DNA from: Burkholderiales bacterium
GTDB taxonomy: Bacteria > Pseudomonadota > Gammaproteobacteria > Burkholderiales > Casimicrobiaceae
Length of the DNA: 64,000 nt
Assembly (NCBI GenBank): GCA_905339295.1
Contig: CAJPFI010000018.1
Span: 62,001-126,000, forward strand
Reading direction: 5' to 3'
Below, one piece after another: positions 9,048 through 18,706 of the stretch (positions within the stretch are counted from its first letter, which is position 1; each line of letters opens with the position of its first letter). The notes under the pieces were generated by a model, which was given only the letters and a program-made list of their open reading frames with translations, was not told the DNA's origin and did not search any database. The position numbers and the translations under genes were made by a program.

Positions 9048-9932
9048 GTGAGCGCCCCCGCGTTGTTCGCGATCTCGACCGCGATCTGGGGCTCGACCTG
9101 GCTCGTGATCACCTGGCAGCTCGGGCAGGTGGCGCCGACGGTGTCGGTGGTCTACCGGTTCGCGCTCGCGGGCGCGCTGCTCGGCGCCTGGTGCGTCGCG
9201 ACGGGCAAGCGCATGCGCTTCCCGGCGGGCGAGCACGCGCGGCTCGTCGCGTGGGGCGCGATGTTCTTCGGGCTCAACTACATCGGCGTCTACTACGCGG
9301 AAGCCCATGTCTCGTCGGGGCTGGTCGCGGTCGTGTTCTCGACGATCGTGTTCATGAGCCCGGTCGGCATGCGCCTGTTCTTCGGGACGCCGCTCACCGC
9401 GCGCATGCTCGCCGCAGCGACGCTGGGCGTCGTCGGCGTCGCGCTGCTGTTCCTGCCGGAGCTCGACTCCGCCAGGCGCGGCGGGTCCGCGGCGGTCGGC
9501 ATCGCCTACGCGCTCGGCGCGACGGTGCTCGCGACCGGCGGCAACCTCGTCGCCGTGCGCAACCACGCCGCCGGGCTGCCCGTGCTGCCGGCGACGGCGT
9601 GGGGCATGGCCTACGGCTCGGGCATCGCGGCACTCGTCGCGCTCGCGCAGGGCGCGGCGTGGACGTTCGACGCGCGCCTGCCGTACGTGCTGTCGCTCCT
9701 CTACCTCGCGCTGATCGGCAGCATCGTCGCGTTCGGGGCGTACCTGACGCTGCTCTCGAAGGTCGGCGCGGGGCCTGCGTCGTACGTCGGCGTCTCCACG
9801 CCGGTGATCGCGATGCTGCTGTCGACCGCGTTCGAGGGCTATCGCTGGACGTGGATCGCCGCGCTCGGCGTCGCGCTCGCGGTCGCCGGCAACGTGATGG
9901 CGCTGCAGGGCGGGCAGAGGAAGTCGGGCTGA
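9048..9932 (+). CDS. EamA-family (DMT) transporter with its stop codon inside a palindromic repeat
   Basis: A 294-residue drug/metabolite transporter with about ten membrane segments. It opens FAISTAIWGSTWLVITWQLG and carries a second EamA repeat from about residue 150. The GTG start has AGGGAAGG upstream. The last codons, AAG TCG GGC TGA, are the first half of a palindromic repeat copy (9923-9940), so the natural C-terminus was probably replaced or trimmed when the repeat arrived. It lies 91 bases after the glycosylase gene on the same strand and may belong to that operon. Substrate unknown. Confidence 0.85.
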   Translation: MSAPALFAISTAIWGSTWLVITWQLGQVAPTVSVVYRFALAGALLGAWCVATGKRMRFPAGEHARLVAWGAMFFGLNYIGVYYAEAHVSSGLVAVVFSTIVFMSPVGMRLFFGTPLTARMLAAATLGVVGVALLFLPELDSARRGGSAAVGIAYALGATVLATGGNLVAVRNHAAGLPVLPATAWGMAYGSGIAALVALAQGAAWTFDARLPYVLSLLYLALIGSIVAFGAYLTLLSKVGAGPASYVGVSTPVIAMLLSTAFEGYRWTWIAALGVALAVAGNVMALQGGQRKSG

Positions 9933-10094
9933 AGCCCGACCCACCGGTCGATCGAAGCCGCTGTGGGTCCGGCTTCAGCCGGACGCTCTTCGCGGATGTC
10001 GGGCTGAAGCCCGACCCACGGCGCATTGCTCCAGGTCGGGCTGAAGCCCGACCCACGGCGCATCGCGAGGTTACGGGTCCGACCTCGGCCGGAC
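9923..10094. repeat. Cluster of five REP-like palindromic repeats
   Basis: The 18-base palindrome GTCGGGCTGAAGCCCGAC (8-bp arms, GA loop) occurs at 9923-9940, 9998-10015 and 10035-10052. A reversed copy at 9967-9984 reads GTCCGGCTTCAGCCGGAC, with both arms changed so that pairing is kept. A weaker reversed copy is at 10077-10094. Forward copies are followed by CCAC. The third and fourth copies share 29 bases and repeat with a 37-base period, so one is a recent duplicate. The cluster fills the whole space between two convergent genes and could act as a two-way terminator or mRNA stabiliser. Confidence 0.85.
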
Positions 10095-10099
10095 CCGCG

Positions 10100-11080
10100 C
10101 TACTCGAACGTGAGCCGCGCTTCGGTGATGAGCCTCCGCCAGTTGGCGAGATCGCCGGCGATCAGCGCGCCGAGCCGCTCCGGCTCGCCGGGGATCAGCT
10201 CGGCGCCTTCGCGCTCGAGCCGCTCGCGCACTTCGGGCAGCGCCAGCACCCGGCGGACCTCGGCGGCGAGACGCACGATCGGCTCGCGCGGCGTTCCCGC
10301 CGGCGCGACGATGCCCCAGTAATTCATCACCTCGGCGTCCGCGATGCCCTGCTCCTGCCACGAAGGAACGTCGGGCAACTGCGGGATGCGCTTCGGGCCG
10401 GTCACCGCGAGCACGCGCACGCGCCTGTCCGCCGCGAGCGGCAGTGTCGCCGGGATCGACGCGGTCATCGCCTGCAGCGTTCCGGCGATCAGGTCCTTGG
10501 TCGCGTCGGCGATGCCACGGTACGGGACGTGAACGATGTGCGTGCCGCTGCGCGCCATCAGGAGCTCGAGCGCGAGGTGATTGACGCTGCCCGTTCCGGC
10601 CGAACCGTAGTTGAGCCTGCCCGGCTCGCGGCGGGCGAGCTCGACGAACTCGCGCATCGTCGCCGCCGGCAGCGACGGATGCACGACGAACGCGAGCGGT
10701 CCCGACGCGATCGGCGCCACCGGGACGAACTGGCCGATCGGGTCGTAGCCGGGGTTCTTCGCCGACGCCGCCACCGTCGTGAACGGCGACGCGACGAACA
10801 GCAGCGTGTAACCGTCGGGCTCGGCCTTGGCGACTTCGGCCGCGCCGATGGCGCCGCCCGCGCCGGTACGGTTGTCGACGACGACCTGCTGGCCCAGCCG
10901 GTCCGAGAGCCTCTGCGCGACGAAGCGCGCGACCGTGTCGGTGCCCGCGCCGGGCGTGAACGGGACCACGAGCCGGATCGGCTTGGTCGGATACGCCCCC
11001 GCCGCCAGCGCCGGCAGCGCGACGGCGGCGAGGATCGCGGCAGCGCAGCGCCGCAACAGCGTCATGAAGGTCGGTGGCAT
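10100..11080 (-). CDS. Tripartite tricarboxylate transporter substrate-binding protein (Bug family), orphan
   Basis: A periplasmic solute-binding protein of the TctC/Bug family, 326 residues. It has a signal peptide (about 1-27, AAAILAAVALPALAAG) followed by YPTKPIRLVVPFTPGAGTDT, the family opening. VVDNRTGAGGAIGA and YGSAGTGSVNHLALELL are ligand-pocket loops. No TctA or TctB gene is adjacent, as is common for the many Bug proteins of betaproteobacteria. It lies 119 bases downstream of panC on the same strand. The likely ligand is a carboxylate, identity unknown. An alternative ATG is at 11065. Confidence 0.88.
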   Translation of the reverse strand: MPPTFMTLLRRCAAAILAAVALPALAAGAYPTKPIRLVVPFTPGAGTDTVARFVAQRLSDRLGQQVVVDNRTGAGGAIGAAEVAKAEPDGYTLLFVASPFTTVAASAKNPGYDPIGQFVPVAPIASGPLAFVVHPSLPAATMREFVELARREPGRLNYGSAGTGSVNHLALELLMARSGTHIVHVPYRGIADATKDLIAGTLQAMTASIPATLPLAADRRVRVLAVTGPKRIPQLPDVPSWQEQGIADAEVMNYWGIVAPAGTPREPIVRLAAEVRRVLALPEVRERLEREGAELIPGEPERLGALIAGDLANWRRLITEARLTFE

Positions 11081-11199
11081 GGGTCGGAGAGGGGAAAGGG
11101 AGTGTCGTGCGCGGCGCCGATGTCCGCGGGAGGCGCCCATCGTGTGCCGGTTTCGCCGGACAGTCCAGAGGGGGAGGGCGGGCGCGGGACAGCGGGGCG

Positions 11200-12920
<1,721 letters not shown>

Positions 12921-12937
<17 letters not shown>

Positions 12938-13568
12938 GGTTGAAGAACTCGCGGGGGCCGCGCATCGACGCGACCCGCTCGAGCAGCAGCGAGACGTGGG
13001 CCGGGTTGGCGACGAAGTTGAGCCGCTCGCTGTTGACGATCAGCAGCGGCGCGCCGTCGTACCCGTAGAAGAAGCGCGTGTAGGTGTCGGCCACGCGCGC
13101 GAGGTAGGACTCCTCGACCGTGCGCTCGTAGTCGGCGCCGCGGCGCTGCACGCGCTCGACCAGCACCTGCACCGGCGCCTGCAGGTAGATCACGAGGTCG
13201 GGTGACGGGACCTGCGGCTTGAGATGCGCGTAGATCTTCTCGTAGAGCGCGTACTCGTCGTCGGAGAGGTTGAGCCGCGCGAACAGCGGGTCCTTGTCGA
13301 ACAGGAAGTCGGCGACGGTCGGCCGCCGGAACATGTCGAGCTGCGCGAGCGCGCGCAGCTGGTCGACGCGCTGGAACAGGAACGTGAGCTGCGTGGGCAG
13401 CGCGAAGCGCGCGCGATCCTCGTAGAACCGAGCGAGGAACGGGTTGTCCTCGGGCTGCTCGAGCAGCGGATCGGCGTGCAGCACGACGGCCAGCTCGCGC
13501 GCGAGCGAGGTCTTGCCGGCGCCGATCGGCCCCTCGACCACGATGTAGCGGCACTTCGCGAGATCCAT
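12921..13568 (-). CDS. Deoxynucleoside kinase (dCK/dGK-type)
   Basis: A 215-residue P-loop kinase of the deoxynucleoside kinase family, phosphorylating deoxynucleosides in the cytoplasm. The P-loop is [17 protein letters not shown] near the N-terminus. [25 protein letters not shown] is the substrate-binding helix typical of the family, and [26 protein letters not shown] is the lid region. It sits between folK and panB, as often seen in betaproteobacteria. Which deoxynucleoside it prefers cannot be read from sequence. Confidence 0.88.
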
Positions 13569-13579
13569 CGGGGAAGGCG

Positions 13580-14140
13580 TCAGGAAATGACGTGGGAGCG
13601 CGTGCGCGCGATGCGCTGGTGCCGGGCGCCGGCGAGCGCGCGTCGCGCGAGGCCCCGTCCGGGAATCGTCGCGACGGGCGCGACGTCGGAGAGCGGCTTC
13701 AGCACGAACGCCCGCTCGTGCATGCGCGGATGCGGAACGACGAGCCCCGGTGCGTGAATGCGGCGGCGGTCGAATAGTAGCAAATCGAGGTCGAGCGTCC
13801 GCGGCGCCTTCGGCGGGCCGGAGGGGTCGCGACGGCGGTGCTGCCGGCGCTCGATCGCGAGCAAGCGCGAAAGCAGCGCGCGCGGCCCGAGCGCCGTCTC
13901 GAGTCGCGCCACCGCGTTGACATAGTCGGGCTGCGGGCCTCGCGTGCCCACCGGCGCGGAGACGTAGTTCGGCGAGGCGTCGACGACGCGGGTGCGGGGC
14001 AGGCGCGCGAGCGCGCGCAGCGCGCGCGCGATCTGCCGGCGCGGATGGGCGAGGTTGCTCCCCAGCCCGACGAGCGCCCGGCTAATGAGCGGCCTCCCGG
14101 GCGCTCGCCGCCGCGCGGGCTTCTCGCTCCCGCTTCCCAT
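13580..14140 (-). CDS. folK: 2-amino-4-hydroxy-6-hydroxymethyldihydropteridine diphosphokinase
   Basis: HPPK, the pyrophosphokinase of folate synthesis. The core opens ALVGLGSNLAHPRRQIARAL at about residue 22. PNYVSAPVGTRGPQPDYVNAV, RRDPSGPPKAPRTLDLDLLLF and VPHPRMHERAFVLKPL are the HPPK signatures with the catalytic Asp pair and Arg residues. At 186 residues it is slightly long, and the first 20 are an Arg-rich extension. No closer ATG exists, so a non-ATG start nearer the core is possible. It follows pcnB after a repeat-bearing gap. Confidence 0.92.
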   Translation of the reverse strand: MGSGSEKPARRRAPGRPLISRALVGLGSNLAHPRRQIARALRALARLPRTRVVDASPNYVSAPVGTRGPQPDYVNAVARLETALGPRALLSRLLAIERRQHRRRDPSGPPKAPRTLDLDLLLFDRRRIHAPGLVVPHPRMHERAFVLKPLSDVAPVATIPGRGLARRALAGARHQRIARTRSHVIS

Positions 14141-14165
14141 GGAGTTGGCAACGGGCGCCGCAGTG

Positions 14166-14260
14166 ACTTCCCCCCGAAGCGCGCTTCGCGCGCCTCCCCC
14201 CGGGGGGCGCGGCGACCTCGGGGCGGCCCTTCGGTCGCCGGTGCATCAGCCCGGCGGCGA
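14166..14260. repeat. GC-rich repeat element (copy A) between pcnB and folK
   Basis: Two T-C6 runs (14170-14176 and 14196-14202) stand 19 bases apart and are followed by G6. The same arrangement, with 32 of 39 positions equal by hand alignment, is found inside asd at 49225-49263. The rest of the gap holds GC-rich filler with weak inverted repeats. Confidence 0.6.
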
Positions 14261-15616
14261 TCATCGACCCGTCGGGGCGTCGGCGTCCGGCGGCGGCGCG
14301 TCGCCCGCTTCCGCGGCGCGGCGTCCGCGTCCGCGTGAGCGCCGCCGCTTTTTCGGCGCCTCGTCGGGCTTGAGCATCGCCGCGCGCTCGTCGGGCGAGA
14401 CGTCCTGGAAACGCGTCCACCAGTCGACGAGCGAGCCCGGGACCTCGCCGCTCTCGCCGCGGATGGCGAGGAAGTCGTAGGCGGCGCGGAAACGCGGGTG
14501 CTCGAGGAGCCGGTTCGGGCGTACGCCCGCGCGCTGCTCGAAGCGCGGCTGCAGCGACCAGATCTCCTTGATCGTCGCCTCGAAGCGTCGCGGGATCGCG
14601 ATGCGCTCGGCCTGCTGCTCGAGCACGCGGTCCATCGCGTCGAACAGCGCCGGCAGCGGCTTGCCGCCCTTCGCCTTGGCGGCGTTCCAGTTGGCGAGCA
14701 CTTCGTGCCACAGGAGGGTCGCGAACAGGAACGCGGGCGACACGCCCATCTCCTCGCGCACGCGCCGGTCGGTGTGCGCGAGTGCGACGTCGATGAACTT
14801 CTGCCCCATCGGCTGCTCGAGGATCATGTCGAGCAGCGGCAGCAGGCCGTGCGACAGGCCGTGCGCGCGCAGCGACTTCAGCGTCTCGGTCGCGTGCCCG
14901 GAGAGCAGCAGCTTCTGCATCTCGTCGAACAGTCTCGCCGGCGGCACGTTCGCCATCAGCGGCGCGAGCTTCGGGATCGGCGCGGCCGTGCGCTTGTCGA
15001 TCGTGACGCCGACCTTGGCGGCTAGCCGCACCGCGCGCAGCATCCGCACCGGGTCCTCGCGGAAACGCGTCGTCGGCGGGCCGATCAGCCTGAGCCGACG
15101 CGCGCGGACGTCCGCGACGCCGCCCACGTAGTCCCACACCTCCTCGGTCGCCGGGTCGAAGTAGAGCGCGTTGATCGTGAAGTCGCGGCGCGCGGCGTCC
15201 TCGGCCTGCGTGCCGTACACGTTGTCGGTGAGGAGGCGGCCGTGCTCGTCGGTCGCCTCGTCCGCCTTCTGCGGCGCGCGGAACGTCGACACCTCGATCA
15301 CCTCGTTGCCGACGTGGACGTGGACGAGCCGGAAGCGGCGCCCGATGACGTAGGCGCGGCGAAACAGCGGCTTGACCTGCTCCGGCGTCGCGTTGGTCGC
15401 GATGTCGAAGTCCTTGGGCTCGAGGCCGAGGAGGAGGTCGCGGACGGCGCCGCCCACGACGAACGCCTTGAAGCCGGCGTCCTGGAGCCGTCGCGTGACG
15501 GTGCGGGCGCCATAGCTCACCTGGTCGCGCCGGACCGGATGCTCGTCCGCGCGAACGACGACGGGGTCGCCCGACGACCGGCCGGGCCAGAAGCGTGCGA
15601 TCAGGCGGCGGATCAT
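14261..15616 (-). CDS. pcnB: Poly(A) polymerase I
   Basis: Adds poly(A) tails to RNA 3' ends, promoting decay and controlling plasmid copy number through antisense RNA. The 451-residue protein has the nucleotidyltransferase core [29 protein letters not shown] (catalytic Asp pair), then [13 protein letters not shown] and [20 protein letters not shown], the RNA-binding region. The C-terminus is Arg-rich and disordered ([13 protein letters not shown]). The ATG overlaps the rluE stop as ATGA. It could be confused with a CCA-adding enzyme, but the long Arg-rich tail and the folK neighbour favour PcnB. Confidence 0.92.
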   Translation of the reverse strand: MIRRLIARFWPGRSSGDPVVVRADEHPVRRDQVSYGARTVTRRLQDAGFKAFVVGGAVRDLLLGLEPKDFDIATNATPEQVKPLFRRAYVIGRRFRLVHVHVGNEVIEVSTFRAPQKADEATDEHGRLLTDNVYGTQAEDAARRDFTINALYFDPATEEVWDYVGGVADVRARRLRLIGPPTTRFREDPVRMLRAVRLAAKVGVTIDKRTAAPIPKLAPLMANVPPARLFDEMQKLLLSGHATETLKSLRAHGLSHGLLPLLDMILEQPMGQKFIDVALAHTDRRVREEMGVSPAFLFATLLWHEVLANWNAAKAKGGKPLPALFDAMDRVLEQQAERIAIPRRFEATIKEIWSLQPRFEQRAGVRPNRLLEHPRFRAAYDFLAIRGESGEVPGSLVDWWTRFQDVSPDERAAMLKPDEAPKKRRRSRGRGRRAAEAGDAPPPDADAPTGR

Positions 15617-16296
15617 CGGGATTTCGGGAGGCGGCGCGCGTCGCGCGGAATGCTGCGCGAAGCGGGAGCGGAAGCTGCCGGAGCGGGGCCGGATGATAGC
15701 ACGCGGGGATCGACCGCTTCCTCGCGCCACTCGCCCGGGCCGAGCCTGCCGAGCGACCAGGGACCGACCGAGCGGCGCACCAGGCGCAGTGTCGGCAGCC
15801 CGACCGCCGCGGTCATCCGGCGGACCTGCCGGTTGCGGCCCTCGACGAGCGTCAACTCGAGCCAGGCCGTCGGGATCGACCGGCGCACCCGGATAGGCGG
15901 GTCGCGGGGCCACAGCCGGGGCGGGTCGACACGGCGCGCCTGCGCCGGCAGCGTCGGACCCTCGCGCAGTTCCACGCCACGCGCGAGCGCCGCGATCGCG
16001 TCGTCGCCGGGCTCGCCCTCGACCTCGACCCAGTAGGTCTTCGGCAGCTTTTGGCCCGGGTCGGTGATGCGGGCCTGCAGCGCCCCGTCGGCGGTGAGGA
16101 CGACCAGCCCCTCACTGTCGGCGTCGAGCCGTCCGGCCGGATAGACGCCGGGACGGTCGAGGTACGCGGCGAGCGTCGGGCGCCCTTCGGACGAGGTGAA
16201 CTGGCACAGCACGCCGTACGGCTTGTTGAGCAGCACGACGGTCGTCCGCCCGGCGCAGGGGATTGATCGAGGTCGAAGAACGCGCGCGCCGGACAT
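15613..16296 (-). CDS. rluE: 23S rRNA pseudouridine synthase, RluE type
   Basis: A pseudouridine synthase of the RsuA/RluB/RluE family without an S4 domain. It starts [20 protein letters not shown], has the catalytic motif [16 protein letters not shown] with the nucleophilic Asp, and continues with [13 protein letters not shown] and [23 protein letters not shown], which closely follow E. coli RluE (U2457 of 23S rRNA). Length is 227 residues, slightly long because of a polar C-terminal tail. It is the first gene of the minus-strand cluster and overlaps pcnB by four bases. Confidence 0.88.
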   Translation of the reverse strand: MSGARVLRPRSIPCAGRTTVVLLNKPYGVLCQFTSSEGRPTLAAYLDRPGVYPAGRLDADSEGLVVLTADGALQARITDPGQKLPKTYWVEVEGEPGDDAIAALARGVELREGPTLPAQARRVDPPRLWPRDPPIRVRRSIPTAWLELTLVEGRNRQVRRMTAAVGLPTLRLVRRSVGPWSLGRLGPGEWREEAVDPRVLSSGPAPAASAPASRSIPRDARRLPKSR

Positions 16297-16326
16297 GGCA
16301 GGATGGGCAGCAACGTGGAAATCGCG

Positions 16327-16332
16327 GATAAT
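16327..16332 (+). promoter_or_regulatory. Probable -10 of icd
   Basis: GATAAT sits in the rluE/icd divergent spacer, 138 bases before the icd ATG. A similar GCGATAATTCACGG context occurs before leuC. No strong -35 is seen. Confidence 0.35.
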
Positions 16333-16470
16333 TAACGGCTTTGTTGCCGCACCGGCGCCCGCTGCCCCGGACCGCGGCTCGCCCGGACGGCAGTGTGGGA
16401 TCGCGGGCGCCCCGACCCTGGTCGGGTCACGGGATTCACGGCGCGGAGACACCTCAGGAGACCCCCCAGC

Positions 16471-17724
16471 ATGTTCCAGCACGTCAAGGTTCCCGCCGGC
16501 GGCACGAAGATCACCGTCAACAAGGATTACAGCCTCACCGTCCCCGACCACCCGATCATCCCCTACATCGAGGGCGACGGCACCGGCTTCGACATCACGC
16601 CGGTCATGATCAAGGTCGTCGACGCCGCCGTCGCGAAGGCCTATGGCGGCAAGCGCAGGATCCACTGGATGGAGATCTACGCCGGCGAGAAGTCGACGAA
16701 GGTCTACGGCCCGGATGTCTGGCTGCCCGACGAGACGCTCGCGATCCTCAGGGATTACGTCGTGTCGATCAAGGGGCCGCTGACCACGCCGGTCGGCGGC
16801 GGCATCCGCTCGCTCAACGTCGCGCTGCGCCAGGAACTCGATCTGTACGTCTGCCTGCGGCCGGTGCGCTACTTCAAGGGCGTGCCCTCGCCGGTCAAGG
16901 AGCCGGAGAAGACCGACATGGTGATCTTCCGCGAGAACGCCGAGGACATCTACGCGGGCATCGAGTGGGAGGCCGAGTCCGCGGGGGCGAAGAAGGTGAT
17001 CGAATTCCTCGTCCGCGAGATGGGCGTCAGGAAGATCCGCTTCCCGGCGACGTCGGGCATCGGCATCAAGCCGGTGTCGCGGGAAGGCACCGAGCGGCTG
17101 GTCCGCAAGGCGATCCAGTACACGATCGACAACGACAAGCCGTCGATGACGCTGGTGCACAAGGGCAACATCATGAAGTTCACCGAGGGCGCGTTCCGCG
17201 ACTGGGGCTACGCGCTCGCCGAGCGCGAGTTCGGCGCGAAGCCGCTCGACGGCGGGCCGTGGATGTCGTTCAGGAATCCCCGGACCGGGCGCGACATCGT
17301 CGTCAAGGACATGATCGCCGACGCGTTCCTGCAGCAGATCCTGCTGCGGCCGGCCGAGTACAGCGTGATCGCGACGCTGAACCTCAACGGCGACTACATC
17401 AGCGACGCGCTGGCGGCGCAGGTCGGCGGGATCGGCATCGCGCCGGGCGCGAACCTCTCGGACTCGGTCGCGATGTTCGAGGCGACGCACGGCACGGCAC
17501 CCAAGTACGCCGGCAAGGATTACGTGAACCCGGGCTCGGAAATCCTGTCCGCGGAGATGATGCTGATCCACATGGGCTGGAAGGAGGCCGCCGCGCTGAT
17601 CGTGTCGTCGATGGAGAAGGCGATCCTCGCGAAGACGGTGACCTACGACTTCGCGCGCCTGTTGCCCGGCGCGACGCAGGTGTCGTGCTCCGGCTTCGGC
17701 CAGGCGATGATCGCGCAGATGTAA
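16471..17724 (+). CDS. icd: NADP-dependent isocitrate dehydrogenase
   Basis: Oxidises isocitrate to 2-oxoglutarate in the TCA cycle with NADP. The 417-residue length matches E. coli Icd. Visible are [17 protein letters not shown], the substrate loop [17 protein letters not shown] with the Ser that AceK phosphorylates in E. coli, [15 protein letters not shown], and the C-terminal cofactor region [20 protein letters not shown]. The start at 16471 follows CAGGAG with good spacing. It competes with aceA (at 25 kb) for isocitrate. No aceK is in the window. A terminator follows. Confidence 0.96.
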   Translation: MFQHVKVPAGGTKITVNKDYSLTVPDHPIIPYIEGDGTGFDITPVMIKVVDAAVAKAYGGKRRIHWMEIYAGEKSTKVYGPDVWLPDETLAILRDYVVSIKGPLTTPVGGGIRSLNVALRQELDLYVCLRPVRYFKGVPSPVKEPEKTDMVIFRENAEDIYAGIEWEAESAGAKKVIEFLVREMGVRKIRFPATSGIGIKPVSREGTERLVRKAIQYTIDNDKPSMTLVHKGNIMKFTEGAFRDWGYALAEREFGAKPLDGGPWMSFRNPRTGRDIVVKDMIADAFLQQILLRPAEYSVIATLNLNGDYISDALAAQVGGIGIAPGANLSDSVAMFEATHGTAPKYAGKDYVNPGSEILSAEMMLIHMGWKEAAALIVSSMEKAILAKTVTYDFARLLPGATQVSCSGFGQAMIAQM

Positions 17725-17756
17725 TCCACAAGCCGTTCGCGGCGCAACGGAACGGG

Positions 17757-17779
17757 GCCCGCCGCCGGCGGGCTCTTTC
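17757..17779 (+). terminator. Terminator-like hairpin after icd
   Basis: GCCCGCC-GCC-GGCGGGC (17757-17773) followed by TCTTTCG, 33 bases after the icd stop. The stem is perfect; the T-tract is short. Confidence 0.6.
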
Positions 17780-17817
17780 GCTGGCGGGCGCCGCGCGAGG
17801 TTGCGTGCGCCGGAACG

Positions 17818-17845
17818 ACGAAGGCCCGCGCGAGGCGGGCCTTCG
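17818..17845 (-). terminator. Hairpin downstream of the cold-shock gene
   Basis: A 12-bp stem, ACGAAGGCCCGC paired with its reverse complement, around a GCGA loop. It lies 32 bases beyond the csp stop. It is symmetrical, so it could also stop read-through from icd. Confidence 0.6.
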
Positions 17846-17876
17846 TGCGTGCCCCGGCGCCAGCGGCCGGGACGGT

Positions 17877-18080
17877 TCAGACGGCCTGGATGTTGGACGC
17901 CTGCTTGCCCTTCGGGCCCTGGGTGACCTCGAAGCTCACCTTCTGGCCTTCCTTGAGCGACTTGAAGCCCTGCATGTTGATGGCGGAAAAATGGGCGAAC
18001 AGGTCCTCGCCGCCGCCGTCCGGCGTGATGAATCCGAACCCCTTGGCGTCGTTGAACCACTTCACAGTGCCGGTAGGCAT
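17877..18080 (-). CDS. cspA: Cold-shock domain protein
   Basis: A 67-residue single cold-shock domain that binds single-stranded RNA and DNA. It reads [20 protein letters not shown] with RNP1 KGFGFI and RNP2 LFAHFSAI, ending [11 protein letters not shown]. The 238-base spacer to clpS allows a long 5' leader, as cold-shock mRNAs often have. Which Csp paralogue it is cannot be told from sequence alone. Cytoplasmic. Confidence 0.95.
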   Translation of the reverse strand: MPTGTVKWFNDAKGFGFITPDGGGEDLFAHFSAINMQGFKSLKEGQKVSFEVTQGPKGKQASNIQAV

Positions 18081-18270
18081 ATTGCGTGTACCTCTCGAAA
18101 AGACGAACGGGCGCTTGGTCGGCGGGCGCGGTCCCCAGGACCGGCGCAGGACGGGCCTGAGCACGGGACGGGCGGCCGCTCTCCGGCAATTGCCTGCCCG
18201 GAGCCAAACGGAATGTGTTGTACGCGCGCCGGACCACGGGCGTCAAGGAGCGTGCGCGGCGCGGGGCGTC

Positions 18271-18318
18271 CCCTTGATAAAACTGTTGCAATCATCAAAC
18301 ATAACCCCCATTTCCCCC
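18271..18318. promoter_or_regulatory. AT-rich divergent promoter/operator region, csp and clpS
   Basis: This is the only AT-rich patch in the csp/clpS spacer. TTGATA at 18274 could be a -35 for clpS. TTGAT (18274-18278) and ATCAA (18294-18298) form an inverted repeat with a 15-base gap, which could be an operator. No fully convincing -10 is seen. Confidence 0.35.
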
Positions 18319-18642
18319 ATGGTTCCGTCGGCGATGGCCAACCAGGAGCGGCAGGGCGGCCTCCTCGAGGCCGAGAAGGTCAAGACCAAGCCGCCGCCGC
18401 TGTACAAGGTACTCCTGCTGAACGACGACTACACGCCGATGGACTTTGTCGTCGTCGTCCTTCAGACTGTGTTCGCCATGAGCCGGGAACGGGCCACGAG
18501 GGTGATGCTGCAGGTGCATCGCGAAGGAATGGGCGTGTGCGGGACGTACACGCGGGAAGTGGCGGCGGCGAAGGTCGACCAGGTGATCGGCCTCGCGCGC
18601 AAGTACCAGCACCCGCTGCAGTGCACGATGGAGGAGATCTGA
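18319..18642 (+). CDS. clpS: ATP-dependent Clp protease adaptor ClpS
   Basis: The N-recognin that delivers N-end-rule substrates to ClpAP. The 107-residue protein has [20 protein letters not shown], with the NDDYTPM motif that binds the N-terminal residue, then [20 protein letters not shown] with the conserved His. The first 30 residues are the flexible tail that enters ClpA. A second possible start lies at 18334. It is followed after 64 bases by clpA, its partner. Confidence 0.96.
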   Translation: MVPSAMANQERQGGLLEAEKVKTKPPPLYKVLLLNDDYTPMDFVVVVLQTVFAMSRERATRVMLQVHREGMGVCGTYTREVAAAKVDQVIGLARKYQHPLQCTMEEI

Positions 18643-18706
18643 GCGTTAAGGGGGACAGCGAGCCGGCGCGGGTTCCGGCGGGGTTCACCGGAGTCGGAGT
18701 CAGGCA

